This document shows positions 1 to 11,501 of a stretch of 64,000 nucleotides of DNA, piece by piece (the first letter of the stretch is position 1; each line of letters starts with the position of its first letter). This DNA comes from Moniliella sp. 'wahieum' (lineage: Eukaryota > Basidiomycota > Moniliellomycetes > Moniliellales > Moniliellaceae), in assembly GCA_003971905.1 (NCBI GenBank), contig RSEE01000026.1:1-64000 (forward strand). Direction: 5' to 3'. A program made the translations under genes and the position numbers. Below the pieces are notes generated by a model that saw nothing but the letters and a program-made list of their open reading frames with translations, was not told the DNA's origin and ran no database searches.

Positions 1-104
1 CCGCGAACCGCGAACCCGAGAGAGAGAGGGGCCTAAACTAGTGAGCGCGGGGGGGGGTAAACGAATCCATTCTAGCAAGAGAGCGGCACGAGGATCCAGA
101 AAAC

Positions 105-206
105 GCGAACGAGAACGAGAACGAGAACGAGAATCGGAACCAGCAAGCGAACCAGAACCAGAACCAGAACCAGGACCAGAACCAGGAGCAGGACCAGGAC
201 CAGAAC
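105..206. repeat. GAACGA / GAACCA hexanucleotide-type tandem array
   Basis: A low-complexity purine-rich array. Units of GAACGA grade into GAACCA and GGACCA over about 100 bases. No gene is supported in bases 1-527; the frames open here are simple-repeat translations (Leu/Val or Arg/Asn runs). Confidence 0.85.
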
Positions 207-456
207 TATGACCAGGCCCGAAGTAGAACGAGGGGGGGTATCGTCAAAGATCAGATCAAGAAAAAGAGACCAACGCAAAACGAGAGGGGGATCGAGCAGA
301 GCTAGGGCAGATGTAGAGGTAGTAGATGCGGAGCTGGATCACAATGGGTAGAAAACGGTGCAAGAGCAACGGGAAAGGGGGGAGGGGGTTCAAGTAGTGG
401 GTGGGCGGGGGCCCTAGGCTTTTCAAGTGGGTGGTCCGACTTTTGTTTTCCAGTAG

Positions 457-517
457 GGACGGGAGGGGCGGGAGGGGCGGGAGGCACGGAGGCACGGGAG
501 GCACGAGAGGCACGGGG
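457..517. repeat. G-rich 8-9 bp minisatellite
   Basis: Tandem variants of GGGAGGGGC and GGGAGGCAC repeat about seven times just beyond the stop codon of the kinesin gene. It lies in the presumed 3' flank of that gene. Confidence 0.7.
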
Positions 518-527
518 ATGACGAAAG

Positions 528-3500
528 TTAGAGACAAAACAGCCGCGTACTCTTACGTTTCGTCACTTCCTCCAACCGAGCCGACAGAGCTTCGCGCGCT
601 TTATCGCGTGCAGCGCGTTCCTGTTCAATCTGCAATTCGAGCGCTTGACGCTGTTCCTGTACGCGCGCCTGGGTCTGGGCCAGTTCGGCAGTGGCCGCAT
701 CGACTTGAGTTTGCAACTCGCCCGATTGCGCCGCAAACGCATCGCGTTCCCGCGTCACTTCCGATACTTGCGTTCGTGCTTTGCGCAAATTGCGTTCGCT
801 GTCGTTCAAGGCCGCTTCCAGCGTAGCGACCAAATCGGACGACGGTGCGTTTCCGCTTCCAAATGCGTCAGCTTGGCTTGCAAGCGCTGGATCTCTTCCT
901 GGGCACGCTGCTGTTCTTCGGGCGGGAACGTGGCCAAGGGCGCCATCACCATGGGCGCCGGACCGGGCGAGGGGCCGACAGTGCCGGGCCCCGTGGTCGT
1001 CATGGACGATACCGAGTCGGCCAAGCTGGAAGAACGAGTGAGCGAGGCGGGCGGGACAGCCGTCGGGGTAGGTGGTGGCGGCCTGCCGGAGGCGGCGTGG
1101 GCGGCGGAGGCGGTACTTTGCCACTGCCTGACGAGGGACTGGCGCGATGCGCATGAGCATGCGCCGTATCCCACGACGTGATTCGTCCTGGTGTCGCGTC
1201 TTGCTGGTCCAGCGTCGAACGCTGCGCTTTGCCCCCGTCGAACGGAGGGATACCGCGCGCTCGGCGTGGGCAAACGTTGTTGCGCGTCACGCAACAGCGC
1301 CTCGTTGCGCGCCGCATCTGCCAAGGCTGCTTGCGCTTCGGCGCGGGACCGAGCCAAGTCGGAGCGGGCTTGAGATAAGAGGGTACGGTGGGAATCCAGT
1401 TCGGCGAGTAAGCTAGCATTGGCGGCGTTGCCGCTGCCATCGGTGCTGCCGGGCTCGTGCTGCATACCGCCCCTACTGCCCCAACTGCCCGACCCGCCGA
1501 GGGGCCCAACGAGTCGCGCAGGACGGCGAGGTCGGTGGCAAATTGGTCGCGTTCCGCTTGGGCCTCGGTCAAGGCGCCTTCGAGCACGACAAGTGCGTCG
1601 GAGGTTTCGGCGAGCTCGGCTTTGAGCATGTCCATCTCCACGGGGTCCACTTGGACTTGGAGGGACAATTGGGCGATGCGTGCCTCGTTGCGAGCGGCCG
1701 CGGCGCGCGCTTCGTCGCTTGCCTGCCGCAACGCCGCGCCCTCGTCGACCAACCGACGTACTTGGGCATCGCGCTGGGCCAGTTCGCGCGATGCGAGCCC
1801 ACCGTCTGGGCATGGCTCGGCCCAGCGCATCGAGGTCGTGGGAAGCGGTGTTACGTGCTTCCTCGAGCAAGGCAAGTTGCTTGCTGGTCTCGTCAACGTG
1901 GCGAGCGAGACGAGCCGCATGAGCCGCTTCGACCGCCTGCACCGCCTTGGCGTGCTCTTCGTCGCGACGTTGCAGCTCGGCCTCGTTGGCTTGTTTCAAC
2001 GCTGCCAGCGCCGCGGCGCCCGTCGCCTCGCCTTGCTCGCTCAGCTGGGCCAAGGCGCGCGCGTGCGTGTCCTGCAGGGCGGCGACCTCGGCCTGGGCCT
2101 GGTCCCGGTGCGTGCGTTCGGCTTCGGCCAGTGCGTCGGCATGCGCAGCTCCAGCATGGCCACTGACGCTTGGTGCTTTTCCTCCAGCGCTTGGAGCGCC
2201 GTGGCAAGCGCAGCTTGGTGAGCGTCCTCCGCTGCGCGCGTTTGGGCCGCGTGGTGGTCAAGAAGCTTGGCCTGCGCCTCGGCGTGCTGCTGCTGCAACT
2301 GGGTTAGCGCACTGGCGTGCTGTTCGTCCGAGCGAGCGACGGCGGCTTTGAGCTCGCCATGCGCCTCGGCCAGCGCGCGGGCATGCTTTTCTCCCAGCGA
2401 GGCCAGGGCAGCGTCGTGCTCCGAACGCAGCTGGGCCAGAGCGTGCTGATGGTCCTCAGCGGCCTGGGCCGCGGCCGCTTCGGCTGCTGCCTTGTCTTCC
2501 TGCTGTGCCTGACGGACGGTATCCAGCTCAGCTTGATGCGCGTCGCGCAGCTGGTCCAACGCAGCCTCGTGGTCAGTTTGCAACGCGGCCAGCGCAACGG
2601 TATGCTGCTCGGAGGTGGTGCGCAAGCGGTCCTCGTGCTCGGCTTGGAGGGTACGGTGGGCCTGGGCGAGCTGGTCAGCCTGCTTGGCCAGCGCGTCCGC
2701 TAGGGCAGCACGATGGGCCTTGTCGCGCTCTTCGACGGCACTCGCAACGGCCGCGACGGTGGCCGACGCATGCGCCGCCTCGGCGGCCTGCAGCGCGCGC
2801 GCATGCGACTCGGCCGCGTCGTCCCGGGCGCGCTGCAAGTCGAGCGCATGTTCCTCCTTGGCCTGCGCCAGCGCAGCGGCCAGGGCTGTCTCGTGGTTGC
2901 TTTGTGCCTGGTACAGCGCGTCAGCCTGCTGCGCGCGCCATTGGGCCAACGAGTTGTCCCTTTCTTCTTGCGACTGCGCCGCCCGAGCCTCGTCCTGCTC
3001 GGCGGCAGCACGAGCGGCGGCCGCCTGCGCCTCGCGCTCCCCCCGCAGCGCTTGCGCATGTGCCTCGTCCCGCGCCGCTAGCGCCGCCTTGTGCTCGGCC
3101 AAGCGCGCAGCCAACGTTGCGGCCGCCGCGGTCTCGGCGGCAGCGAGGGCGTCAGCATTTTTTATCGGCTTGCGCTTGCGCTTCGGCGTGAAGCGACTGG
3201 AGCGAGGCGGTGGTACGTGCTTGGGCTCCTCGGCGGCTTCGGTCCGCGCTTGGACCAAAGCCTGATCCGCCTGCTGCAGCTTCCTCATGGGCCGCCTTGA
3301 GACTGGCGATGGCCTGGTCGTGCTGGGTCTGCAGGGTGCTGAGTTGGTCGGCATACTTGGTCTCCATGGCCGCGAGGGCCTGGTTGTGCTCTTGGATCAA
3401 CTGAGTTTGAGCGGCGGTAGCCTGTTCGGTCTGGAGGGTGGACAAGGCAGTTTGGTGTTTGGTCTGGAGCGCGGCGATGGCCTGGGCATGGGTTTGATCC

Positions 3501-6500
3501 GACTGAGCGAGCGCACGTGCGTGGGTCGCCTGCGCTTGTTCCAGCGCATGCGCGTGCTCGGCAGCTTGCTGTGCCAGCGCGGCGTCGTGGGCCGCGGTGA
3601 GCTCGGCAAGACGAGCGGCGTGCGCCGCTTGGCTCTCTTGGTTCGCGCGCGTGGCCTGACTCAGTTGTGCTTTGGCCGCGTCGGCCTGCTCGGCCGCCTC
3701 GGCAGCGGCGACCTGCGCAATCGCATACTGTTCCTGCAGCGCACGGTGCGCTTGGGCCAACAGCGTGGCGGCATGGTCGCGCGCGGCCAAGACACGGGTG
3801 TGCGCCTGCTCTTGTTCGGCCACGTGGGCGGTATGGCGAGCGTCAAGCGCGGTCAACTGGTCCTTGTGCGTGTTTTCCTGCGTAGCGAGTTGGGCCATCA
3901 GTTGTTGCACTTGCGTCTGCATCGAGTCGCGCGACGAGGCGGATGGCGAGGCTGGGTCAGCATGCAGCGCCTCGGTCGAGCCATTGGCCACTTCGGCTGC
4001 GCCCACGGCCGCCAGCTCATCCGCCAAGGGGGTGTTGGGTTCCGTCCGACCGCGCACGGTGGCCGCAACATCGGCAGAAAGAGGACACGCCAACTTGCTG
4101 CAGCCCATCCAGCTCGTCCCCTCTGGATCAGGAGCGCTTGCAACGTGTCCCGCTCGCGTTCCAAGGAACGAATCTTACGCTGAGCCTCTTCTGCAACCGC
4201 CGCTGCCGACGATCCTGCCGCCTCGGCTCGCCCTGCCACCGTCCCGCCCACCAGGGACAAGGGTCGGCCTGGTTGGGACGAGGTGGAAGCGGAGCGGGCG
4301 TGCAAGGGCTTGGTGGGCGAGGTGGCCTCGGTGGGGCTGCCTTGGTGGGAAGCCGGTACATCGTTCAAGTCGCGTGCGGTGGAGGGCGCATCGGGTGGAC
4401 GGTAGGCGATGCCCGAGTTGGACCGACGGTGGGTAGCACGGGAGGATGGGCGCGAGGGCGTGGAGGATAGCAGCGTCGCGACCAGAGAGCGAGTTGCGCC
4501 GGGACGAGGCTGAGAATGACAGGCTGGAACGGCGACTGAGCCGGCCCTGGCTCGGCTGGTCGCTGTCTTCCCCTCCATGCAGGTCTTCCCCTCCATGCAA
4601 GAGGCGGGCAAGGTCCGGCTCGGTTCGGCTGCGCAGGGATGGGTGCCACGTTTCGCGACGGGTGCCGGTCGAATTGCGTCGCTGCAGCGCCTGGACCGAG
4701 TCGTCATTGTGGATCGAGAGTACCTCGAGCGGATCGTCAGTGCTGGAGCTGTTGCGCGTACGAGAGCTGGCGGCCGGGGTAGGCACGGACGACAGCTCGG
4801 CCACCTGCGTGGCCAACAGTTCGGCACGTTGCAACGATTCTTGGTGGGCCGATTGGGCGGTGCTCAAGTCGGCCATCGCGGCGGCATACTTGGCCTTGAT
4901 TTCAGCCAGCTCGGTGCGAACGGTGGCGAGTTCTGCCAACTCGGCACTGGATGCCGCCTCGGTGGACTGGGCAGGAGACGGAGCTTCAGGCGATGCCTCC
5001 TGCGCACCAGACGGAGCGTCAGACGAAGACTCCAGCGCGCGCGACGGAGCGTCAGGAGACGGCTCTAACGCGCGCGACGGGGTGGTCTGGGCCTGTGCCT
5101 TGGCCTGTTCCACCTCGTTCTGCAGCGCCTCGATACGTTCTTGGCGCGCATCGAGCTCAGCGAGCAACAACTTGTGGTCCTGCTTGGACGAGTCGAGGTC
5201 GTCCAAGGCGTGTGCGGCGGAGCGGTCGTGGGCCGCTTGGGTTTCCCACTGGCTGAGGCTAGCCTGGGCGGCGGCCAAGTCGGTATCGGTCTGGGCCAAG
5301 CGAGCTTCGAGTTGTTGGATGTAAGATTCGTTGTGCTGTTCGCTGTGCTGGTGCCGGGCGAGGTCCTTGCGTGCCTGGGCCAAGTTCTCGACCAGCTGCT
5401 GGTGCGCTTGCTGGGTCGTGTGCAGCCGAGTCTCCAACTCACTCGCATAGTCTGCCCCGGCGGCCTCGCGATCGGTCAACTGCACCGCGGCACTCTTCAT
5501 GTCCGCCACTTGCTCCCCCAACGTCTCGGCCAGCCGCTCCTTTTCCGCCAGCAAGTCCTCCTGCTCCACCACGTGCTGTTCCAAATCGGTAATCACATCC
5601 TCCGAGTGGCCCAGGGCGGCCTTGAGCAGATTGATCTGGCCCGTCAACACGTCGATTGACTTTTCGTACTCAAGAATCACAGGCTCGGCCGATTCGAGAA
5701 AGGTGTCCTTGCCCCACTCCTCATCGGAAAAGTCGGGGGCCATAAGATCTTGCATGGTGGACGACTGACGGCGCACGCGCTGACCCAGCCGCGTCTTGTC
5801 CATCTTGAGCTGCGCCACTTCCTGCGCCAGCTCGGCAAGGCGGTCCTGTTGGTGCCGGATGATCTCCTGGGCCTCGCGCGTGCCCGTGGGGAAGAGAGCC
5901 GAGGAGCGGAGTTTGGTGCTGCCTGCGCCGGCATGCCGACGCCGGCGCCGCACGGCCGGCACGTGCATCGAGCAGGTCACGGCGCAGCTTGGTAACGAGC
6001 ATCTGCATGTGCGCCAGGTCGTCCCACCCGGGCTCATGTTCGTTGACCTCGGCCTTGTTTTTGATGGCGCGAGCGCGCGAAGCATACTGCAACGTATTCA
6101 CCGTCTCACTCAGGTTGTACTCGGCGGGACTGACACAGGCAATCATCAACGTGTACGCGTTGCCCCCGAGTGAGTCTTGCAGCAGACGGGTCAGCTTCGA
6201 GTCGCGGTAGGGCACATGCACCGCCTTTTTCCCTTGGCCACGTCCCCCAGGGCAGAGATGACGTTGCCGAGCGCATGGAGACCCGAATTGATGCTGATGC
6301 CTTCCTTGATGCGCTCGCCTTTGGCCGCGGTCCGTTTAAGCTGTGGAAACGGCGAACGCACAGGGCGCCCCTCAGTTAGTCTTCTTGTCACGTCAAACGA
6401 TCCAGTCCCACAGGAGCGGCCAAATACAAAACAAAAAGCAGAGAAAAGAAGAGAAGCGAAAAGAGGAGGAAAGACTCACCCGTTCCGACCCGGCCAAATC

Positions 6501-7889
6501 CACAAAGTGGAACTTGCTGATGGTCGTCACCATCTCGCCTTCGGTCAAGACGTTGGTACCTTGGGATACCGACCGGGCACGGTGCCCCAAGTTGGTGATG
6601 GTCGCCTGCGAGCTGGGCGAACGGAGGGCAAACATGGACTGGCGCTTGCCCTTGCCTGCCGTGGCGCCTGGCGTAGGCGAGGGCGAAGGAGGGGGTGCAA
6701 CAGTGGAGCGGGAGAGGGCGGACTGGGGCCGCGGGATGGCGGACATGCGGTTGGCCGGGGTAGTGCGGCCGGTAGGGGTAGGGGTGGTGCGACCGGCCGG
6801 GGTACGGCGGCCGAGACTGGGCGGCGGGGACATGGTGGGGTCCGAGAAGGCCGAGGCGCTGGCCGCGACTGGCGGGGCCTGCGGGAGCTGTGGGACGGGG
6901 GAGGTCGGGGGCGAGATGGCCATGTCGGGCGTCGCCTCGGCCGGGGCAAAGGACAAGGGCGGGAGGGAGGCGGCGCGGTTGTGGGTGAGGGTGAGGCTGA
7001 AGATGGCGTGGGAGCGGGAGGACTGGGCATTCATGTCGGTCGAGTTGGTGCGACGGACGGCGTTGCCTTGGGCCAGGAGCGCCATCACATCTGCCACGCC
7101 ATGGACCGGCACCTCGTTCATGCCAGACCAGACGATCTGGCCCTTGTCCTGGCGGATCTGGACCAAGGGGCGCAGGTCGGCGGGGCGGTCGCTGTCGGCG
7201 AGGAGGTCGATGAGGTCCTCGTTGTAGAGCTCGATGAAGCTGACGCTGAGAGTATAGCTGGAGCCGGGGCGGGTATCGCGGTTGGTGTAGTAAAAGATGT
7301 CGGCAATGGCGGGGGATGATGCCGTGCCGGGCTCCCAGGCGCGGGGCTGGTCGGGGGCGGGTAGTGGGGCGGGGCAGCGGCGGTGCCCATGGTGTAGGAC
7401 TTGCCGCTGCTGGTCTGTCCATAGGCCAGGATGGTGGCGTTGTAGCCCTGGAAGAATTTGGGGATCAGGGGCTGGACCGAGTCGGCGTACACGTCGCTCT
7501 GGCCATGCTCGGGGGCGAGGACGCGGTCGTAGACATAGTCGGAGCTGGCGGCGGCGGCGGCGGTGATGGAGGCGGAGGCGGGGGCGGCGGTGCCGGGGGG
7601 GGCGGAGGGTCGACGCGGAGGCGGGTGGGGGAGTCGGCGAAGATGGCGGTGCGCTGCCAGCGGGCGGGGATGGCGGTCTGGTCGTGGGCGGTGAGGGGGC
7701 GGATGCGGACGGCGACCTGGACGGCGTTGGGGGCGGTGGGGCGGTGGGGCGGCGGGGGGCGGGGGCGGCGGGGGTCGGGGGCGGCGGCGCTGCTGGTGCT
7801 GCGGGCGTGGGTGTGGGTCGGGGGCAGGGGCGTGGTGCGGGGGCGCGAGGGCGGGCGCGCGGCGGAGGGGGGCGGGGGATGGCGGACAT
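528..7889 (-). CDS. Kinesin-4 family motor protein with long coiled-coil tail
   Basis: Microtubule plus-end motor of the KIF4/KIF21-like type, cytoplasmic or spindle-associated. The motor domain starts near 7.75 kb with [10 protein letters not shown]. The P-loop [13 protein letters not shown] lies at 7382-7422, switch I NAQSSRSH near 7.03 kb, and switch II DLAGSER near 6.48 kb. A Pro/Ser/Thr-rich insert of about 160 residues with RTTP repeats sits in loop 10 between the switches; I recall this from fungal kinesin-4. A phase-0 intron (6341-6479) separates GSER from LKRT. The neck region and a tail of about 1,900 residues follow, mostly coiled coil, to the stop at 528. A5 at 6226-6230 should be A6 (coding strand); adding the base restores [13 protein letters not shown]. 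Several more frame changes occur in the tail. The start is uncertain: 7889 (MSAIPRP) or an upstream ATG at 8106. Divergent from SET1. Confidence 0.92.
2150..3930 (-). repeat. Histidine-phased 11-residue (hendecad) repeats in the kinesin tail
   Basis: Within the kinesin tail the protein runs in 11-residue units with His at position 2 and a small hydrophobic core, for example [11 protein letters not shown] and [11 protein letters not shown]. One block lies at roughly 3.9-3.3 kb and another at 2.7-2.2 kb. Spacing of the His codons is a regular 33 bases over many units. Eleven-residue periodicity is a known alternative to heptads in coiled coils. Confidence 0.8.
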
Positions 7890-8295
7890 GGGGGGCGGGG
7901 AGGCGTCCCAGCGGACCCAGGCCTGGTGGAGGTGGGGCAGCAGACAGCAGCCGCCGCAGCCCCCCTGCATCTATCTGCACGGGGGCGCCGCTGTCTCGGC
8001 GGGCGCAGCGCAGCACACGGGCCCCGTGCGGCGCGCGCATCCCGCCGAGTGGCGCCTGCAGGGTGGCGTGCATGCTCACCTTCCCTTCCCCACGGCTGCC
8101 TGCCACGCTGGCACTTTACTTTTACCCGTCAACCTAAATACTCACGCGGCGCGGCGTGGCACGAGGCGGGCGAGCGCGTCGGCCGCACGACGCGAGGCGG
8201 CCCTTCTGTTCTCGGCTCTCCACTCTCCGCGCTCGGTCTCCGCTCTCCGCTCTCGGCTGTCTGCTCTGCTGCGGCGGCTCCCCCCCCCCCCCGCC
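7890..8295. promoter_or_regulatory. Shared divergent promoter region of kinesin-4 and SET1
   Basis: About 400 bases separate the proposed starts of the two divergent genes. It holds the element CACGGGCCCCGTGCGGCG at 8016-8033, which recurs with few changes at 10975, 44873 and 45006, and a CTCTCC/CGGTCTCC-rich stretch at 8200-8270. If the kinesin starts at 8106, part of this is coding. No TATA box is evident. Confidence 0.5.
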
Positions 8296-9658
8296 ATGCT
8301 CAGCCCCGCGCCCCACCCGCCTTCCCCGCCAAGCGCACGCGCGCCCGCTCCTGCTCCGCCGACGCGTGGCAGCCGGTCGGGCGCACCAAGCGCATGCGCA
8401 CCAGCACCAGCACGGCCGAATCCGATGCCGCCTCGGTGCCGTCGCCGCAATCCACCGCGCCTTCTTCGCCCCCCTCGGACGAAGCGGCCATCTCAGTGGA
8501 GACGCATGGTGTGCACCGCAGCTCTCGCTCCTCGCTGCGCCTCCTGCCCCGTCCCTTCTCTCCCGCCAGCGGATGCGCACCAGGAGGCAGACGCAGACAC
8601 GCGTCGCATCACGCGCTCGGGACGGGTGCTGCGCGCCCCGGCTCGTGCTGGCCGGACGAAGGACGCGCGGGCTTCTCACTCTCTTGGCTCCGACGGCAGG
8701 GCGGACGTGCGTTCCGCCTGTTCGACCAGGAGGTGCGTCGCATGACGCGTTCGGGCCAGGTGCCGGGCGTGCACCGGCGCGAGTGCGGTCGAAGGATCGG
8801 CGGCGCGCGTCGAGCGCACCTCGGTCGGACTTGCTTGGGTTTGTGCAAGACGACGAAGACGTGTACCTGGCCCAGCTGGCTCTGGGGCGCTTGCGCACGC
8901 TGCCCGCTGGGTGCTGCAAGATGCCGACGGTGGCCCAGATTGAGCAGGAGCTGGAACGGGAAGAGGAGGCCAAGGAGGAAGAAGAGGATGTGCATGACCA
9001 AGGCTGCTCGCGCGCGCAGGGCATCATGCGAATCACACCTCGTGCCAAGGTGCACCATGTACCGGCGCGGCAAGAGCGGGATGCCGCCTCGGCCCCGCCG
9101 AGCCATGCGTTGGCGATGGGTGCGCTGGCACGGAAAACGCGCGCGGCCGAGGCGAGTCGGGTGGCGGACGACAAGTCGGGTGCAGACGGGGCCGTAGCAC
9201 CGCCGCCTAGCGATCTGCTTCGGACGCGCAAAAAGGCACTTCGGTTCGCCAAGAGTCGCATCCACGATTGGGGGCTGTACGCGCTGGAGCCGATTGCGCC
9301 GCGCCAAATGGTGATTGAGTACATTGGCGAGGTGGTGCGACAACAGGTGGCCAACGAACGCGAACGCCGCTACGAACGGTCCGGCCAATTTTCCACCTAC
9401 CTCTTTCGCGTGGACGATGATCTGGTGGTCGACGCCACCTGCAAGGGCAATACGGCCCGCTTGATGAACCATTCCTGCCGCCCCAACTGTACCGCCAACA
9501 TTGTGACCGTTCATGGCCACAAGCGCATTGTCGTGTACGCCAAAGAATGGATCCTCCCCGGACGGGAGCTGACGTACGACTACAAGTTGGCCCATTCCAG
9601 CGACGAGGATCCGATTCGGTGCCTGTGCGGAGCCAAAGGCTGCCGCGGGTTCCTGTAA
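8296..9658 (+). CDS. SET1: SET1-type histone H3 lysine-4 methyltransferase (KMT2 family)
   Basis: Catalytic subunit of COMPASS, which methylates H3K4 in the nucleus. The last 145 residues form a textbook SET domain: SRIHDWGLYA, then GEVVRQQVANERE, the AdoMet-binding NHSCRPNC (9467-9490), ELTYDYK, and a post-SET motif CLCGAKGC ending GFL at the stop. Upstream, DLLGFVQDDEDVYLAQLAL and a GCSRAQGIMRI segment look like a shortened n-SET region. The N-terminal 150 residues are Ser/Pro/Arg-rich and shift between frames, with two partial copies of a RR(I/M)TRSG motif. From the first good ATG the protein is only about 450 residues. Known fungal Set1 proteins are roughly 1,000 or more and carry an RRM that I do not see here. 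Assignment to SET1 is firm; the N-terminus is not. Confidence 0.88.
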
Positions 9659-10199
9659 TTCTCCCTTCCCTGGATGTTGCTTTTTTTTTTTTTTCCCCCT
9701 CTTTTTCCGGCAGTTGTTCATACTGTGTTGTTACTCGACGCCTGGATCTCCCCTTTGCACTTTACTCTTTCTTCTGCCCTCAACAGCGCGATGGATTGCC
9801 GTCCCATCCATCTGGCCGGTACTACAGACTGTCTACCACGGGACATAACTGTGTGAGCGCGAGAGGGATGCAGTAGTAGCGTTCAAACAGTGGCAAACCA
9901 GCCTTTTTGAGATATGCAACGACGCCAGAGGCAACGGATGCAACAAGGGGGTAGGGGGGGGGGTAGGTGCCAAGGAGAGCAGGGAGGAGGAGCATGGAAG
10001 ACATAGAGATCGGGTAGGGGCCTCGATGGGCCCAAGGACGCAAAGAGAGGAATGCAGAACCATGATATCCTACTCCCTACCGCCCGCCTCCCCTCTCCCC
10101 TGAGGCTCCTCACGAACCTCGTACCACAACAAGGACCGTTCCCAACCAAAAAAGAGGGGACAACACGAGCGGCACACACGCCGAGTCTGGTCTGACCAC
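9659..10199. other. Convergent intergenic region SET1 / RPL19
   Basis: Shared 3' flank of two convergent genes. It contains a T14 run at 9681-9694, 22 bases after the SET1 stop, and no supported gene. Confidence 0.7.
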
Positions 10200-10795
10200 T
10201 TAGTTCTTGGTCTCCTCCTCCTGCTCCACAGCCAGGATAGCGGCGCGCTTCTCGGCGATGCGCTGGGCGCGGCGCTCGCGCATGGCCTTGTTGCGGGACC
10301 GACGGGCCTCCATCTGGTCGGCGAGGTGCTTGGAGCGGGCCTTTTCTTGGCCTTGGCCTTGTGGATGTGCTCAATGAGGACACGCTTGTTCTTGAAGACG
10401 TTACCCTTGCTCTTGAGGTAAAGCTCGTGGTAGAGGTGCTTGTCAATCTTGCCGGCCTCGCGGTACTTGCGCAGCAGGCGGCGGAGCACGCGCTGGCGGC
10501 GCATCCAAAGGATCTTGGTGGGCATGCGGGCTTCGGCCGTACCAAAGCGCTTACCGTGGCCTGTGTGGCGGCCGAGGCGCTTGGCCGCGTGCAGCGCACG
10601 CGCCCGGCCCTTGGACTGGCCCACGTCGGGCTGCTTGAGGATCTGGCCCTCGGCAACGAGCTTGCGGATGTTGGCACGGCTGTTGGCGTTCGCAATCTCG
10701 CCCTGCTCGGCCGGGTCGAGCCACACCTTGCGCTTGCCAACACCGAGCACGCTCGCCGCCAGACGCTTCTGGATCCGAAGGTTGCTGCCTGCCAT
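10200..10795 (-). CDS. RPL19: 60S ribosomal protein eL19
   Basis: Structural protein of the large cytosolic ribosomal subunit. The start [17 protein letters not shown] and the block [10 protein letters not shown] are diagnostic, followed by the highly conserved [29 protein letters not shown] and [20 protein letters not shown] segments. No intron is needed. Near 10345 one base is missing (observed CTTTTCTTGG; CCTTTTCCTTGG expected on the + strand). Restoring it continues the frame through a basic C-terminal helix ([19 protein letters not shown]) to a stop at 10200-10202. The repaired length of about 198 residues is normal for the family. Divergent from RPS27 across 365 bases, which suggests coordinated expression. 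Confidence 0.97.
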
Positions 10796-11160
10796 CGTCT
10801 AGTCTTGGTGGATGGTCGACGGCCCAGCCCGCCGTCCGGCAGCCGCGACGAGCGGCACGCAACCGACGGGGGGGGGGGGGGGCAAGCCCTACACTCGCGC
10901 TGTGCCGTGCCGCAGCCTGCCGCACAGGGGGAGTATCGGTGCCAGGAATATTTTCGAGGCCGAGCGTCGCAGCACACTGGGCCTGTGCGACGCCTCGTAC
11001 GGCTGCACTGCGCCGCGGAGCAGGGTTGGCAACCCTACTCTGCCTGGGGTGGCCCACCGCCTGGAGCGATGGGCGCGAGGATGGGAAGACGAGCGGGGGC
11101 CTAACCCGCCCGCCCCGCCCCACCACTCGTTGCTTCTTGCCGCTTGCTGCTGTGCTCAAC
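10796..11160. promoter_or_regulatory. Bidirectional ribosomal-protein promoter (RPL19 / RPS27)
   Basis: 365 bases between two divergent ribosomal protein genes. It holds a G16 run (10867-10882), an AT-rich GGAATATTTTCG island near 10945, and CACTGGGCCTGTGCGACG at 10975-10992, one of four related copies of an element found in other upstream regions of this window. Confidence 0.6.
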
Positions 11161-11501
11161 ATGGTGCGTGCTTGCGTGCCTCCTCGCTCGTGTCCGCGCT
11201 GGGGGTCGCGGTGCTGACGCTCTGCTGCTCTTCTTCTCTTCTGCTTCCTTTCTAGACTCTGGCCGTCGACCTCCTCAACCCCAGCGCCGAACAGCAGGCA
11301 CGGACGCACAATGAAGCTGCTCGTCCAGCAGCCCGCTCGTACTTCCAGGACATCAAGTGCCCTGGCTGCTTTGCCCTGACCACCGTCTTCTCCCACGCCC
11401 AGACCGTTGTTGTTTGCGGCTCCTGCTCCCAGGTCCTGGCCACCCCCACCGGTGGCAAGGCCCGTCTCACCGAGGGCTGCTCCTTCCGGCGTAAGATGTA
11501 A
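11161..11501 (+). CDS. RPS27: 40S ribosomal protein eS27
   Basis: Small-subunit zinc-ribbon ribosomal protein. Exon 1 is only the ATG (11161-11163). A 92-bp intron (11164-11255, GTGCGT...TCTAG) follows, and exon 2 opens with [14 protein letters not shown], exactly where the family places its second residue. The zinc ribbon CPGC...CGSC and the conserved end [15 protein letters not shown] are intact. Two small errors interrupt the frame. Two bases are missing at about 11310 where HKMKLL is expected, and CCC stands for CCCC near 11332 where [13 protein letters not shown] resumes. Repaired length is about 83 residues, normal for the family. Confidence 0.96.

Noticed and set aside
401-826. + strand frame at the left edge
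   Set aside because: A Gly/Arg run from a minisatellite followed by the complement of the kinesin C-terminus.
7684-8745. Long + strand frame through the kinesin motor into SET1
   Set aside because: Its first half is the Gly-rich complement of the kinesin poly-proline region; only the part from ATG 8296 can belong to SET1.
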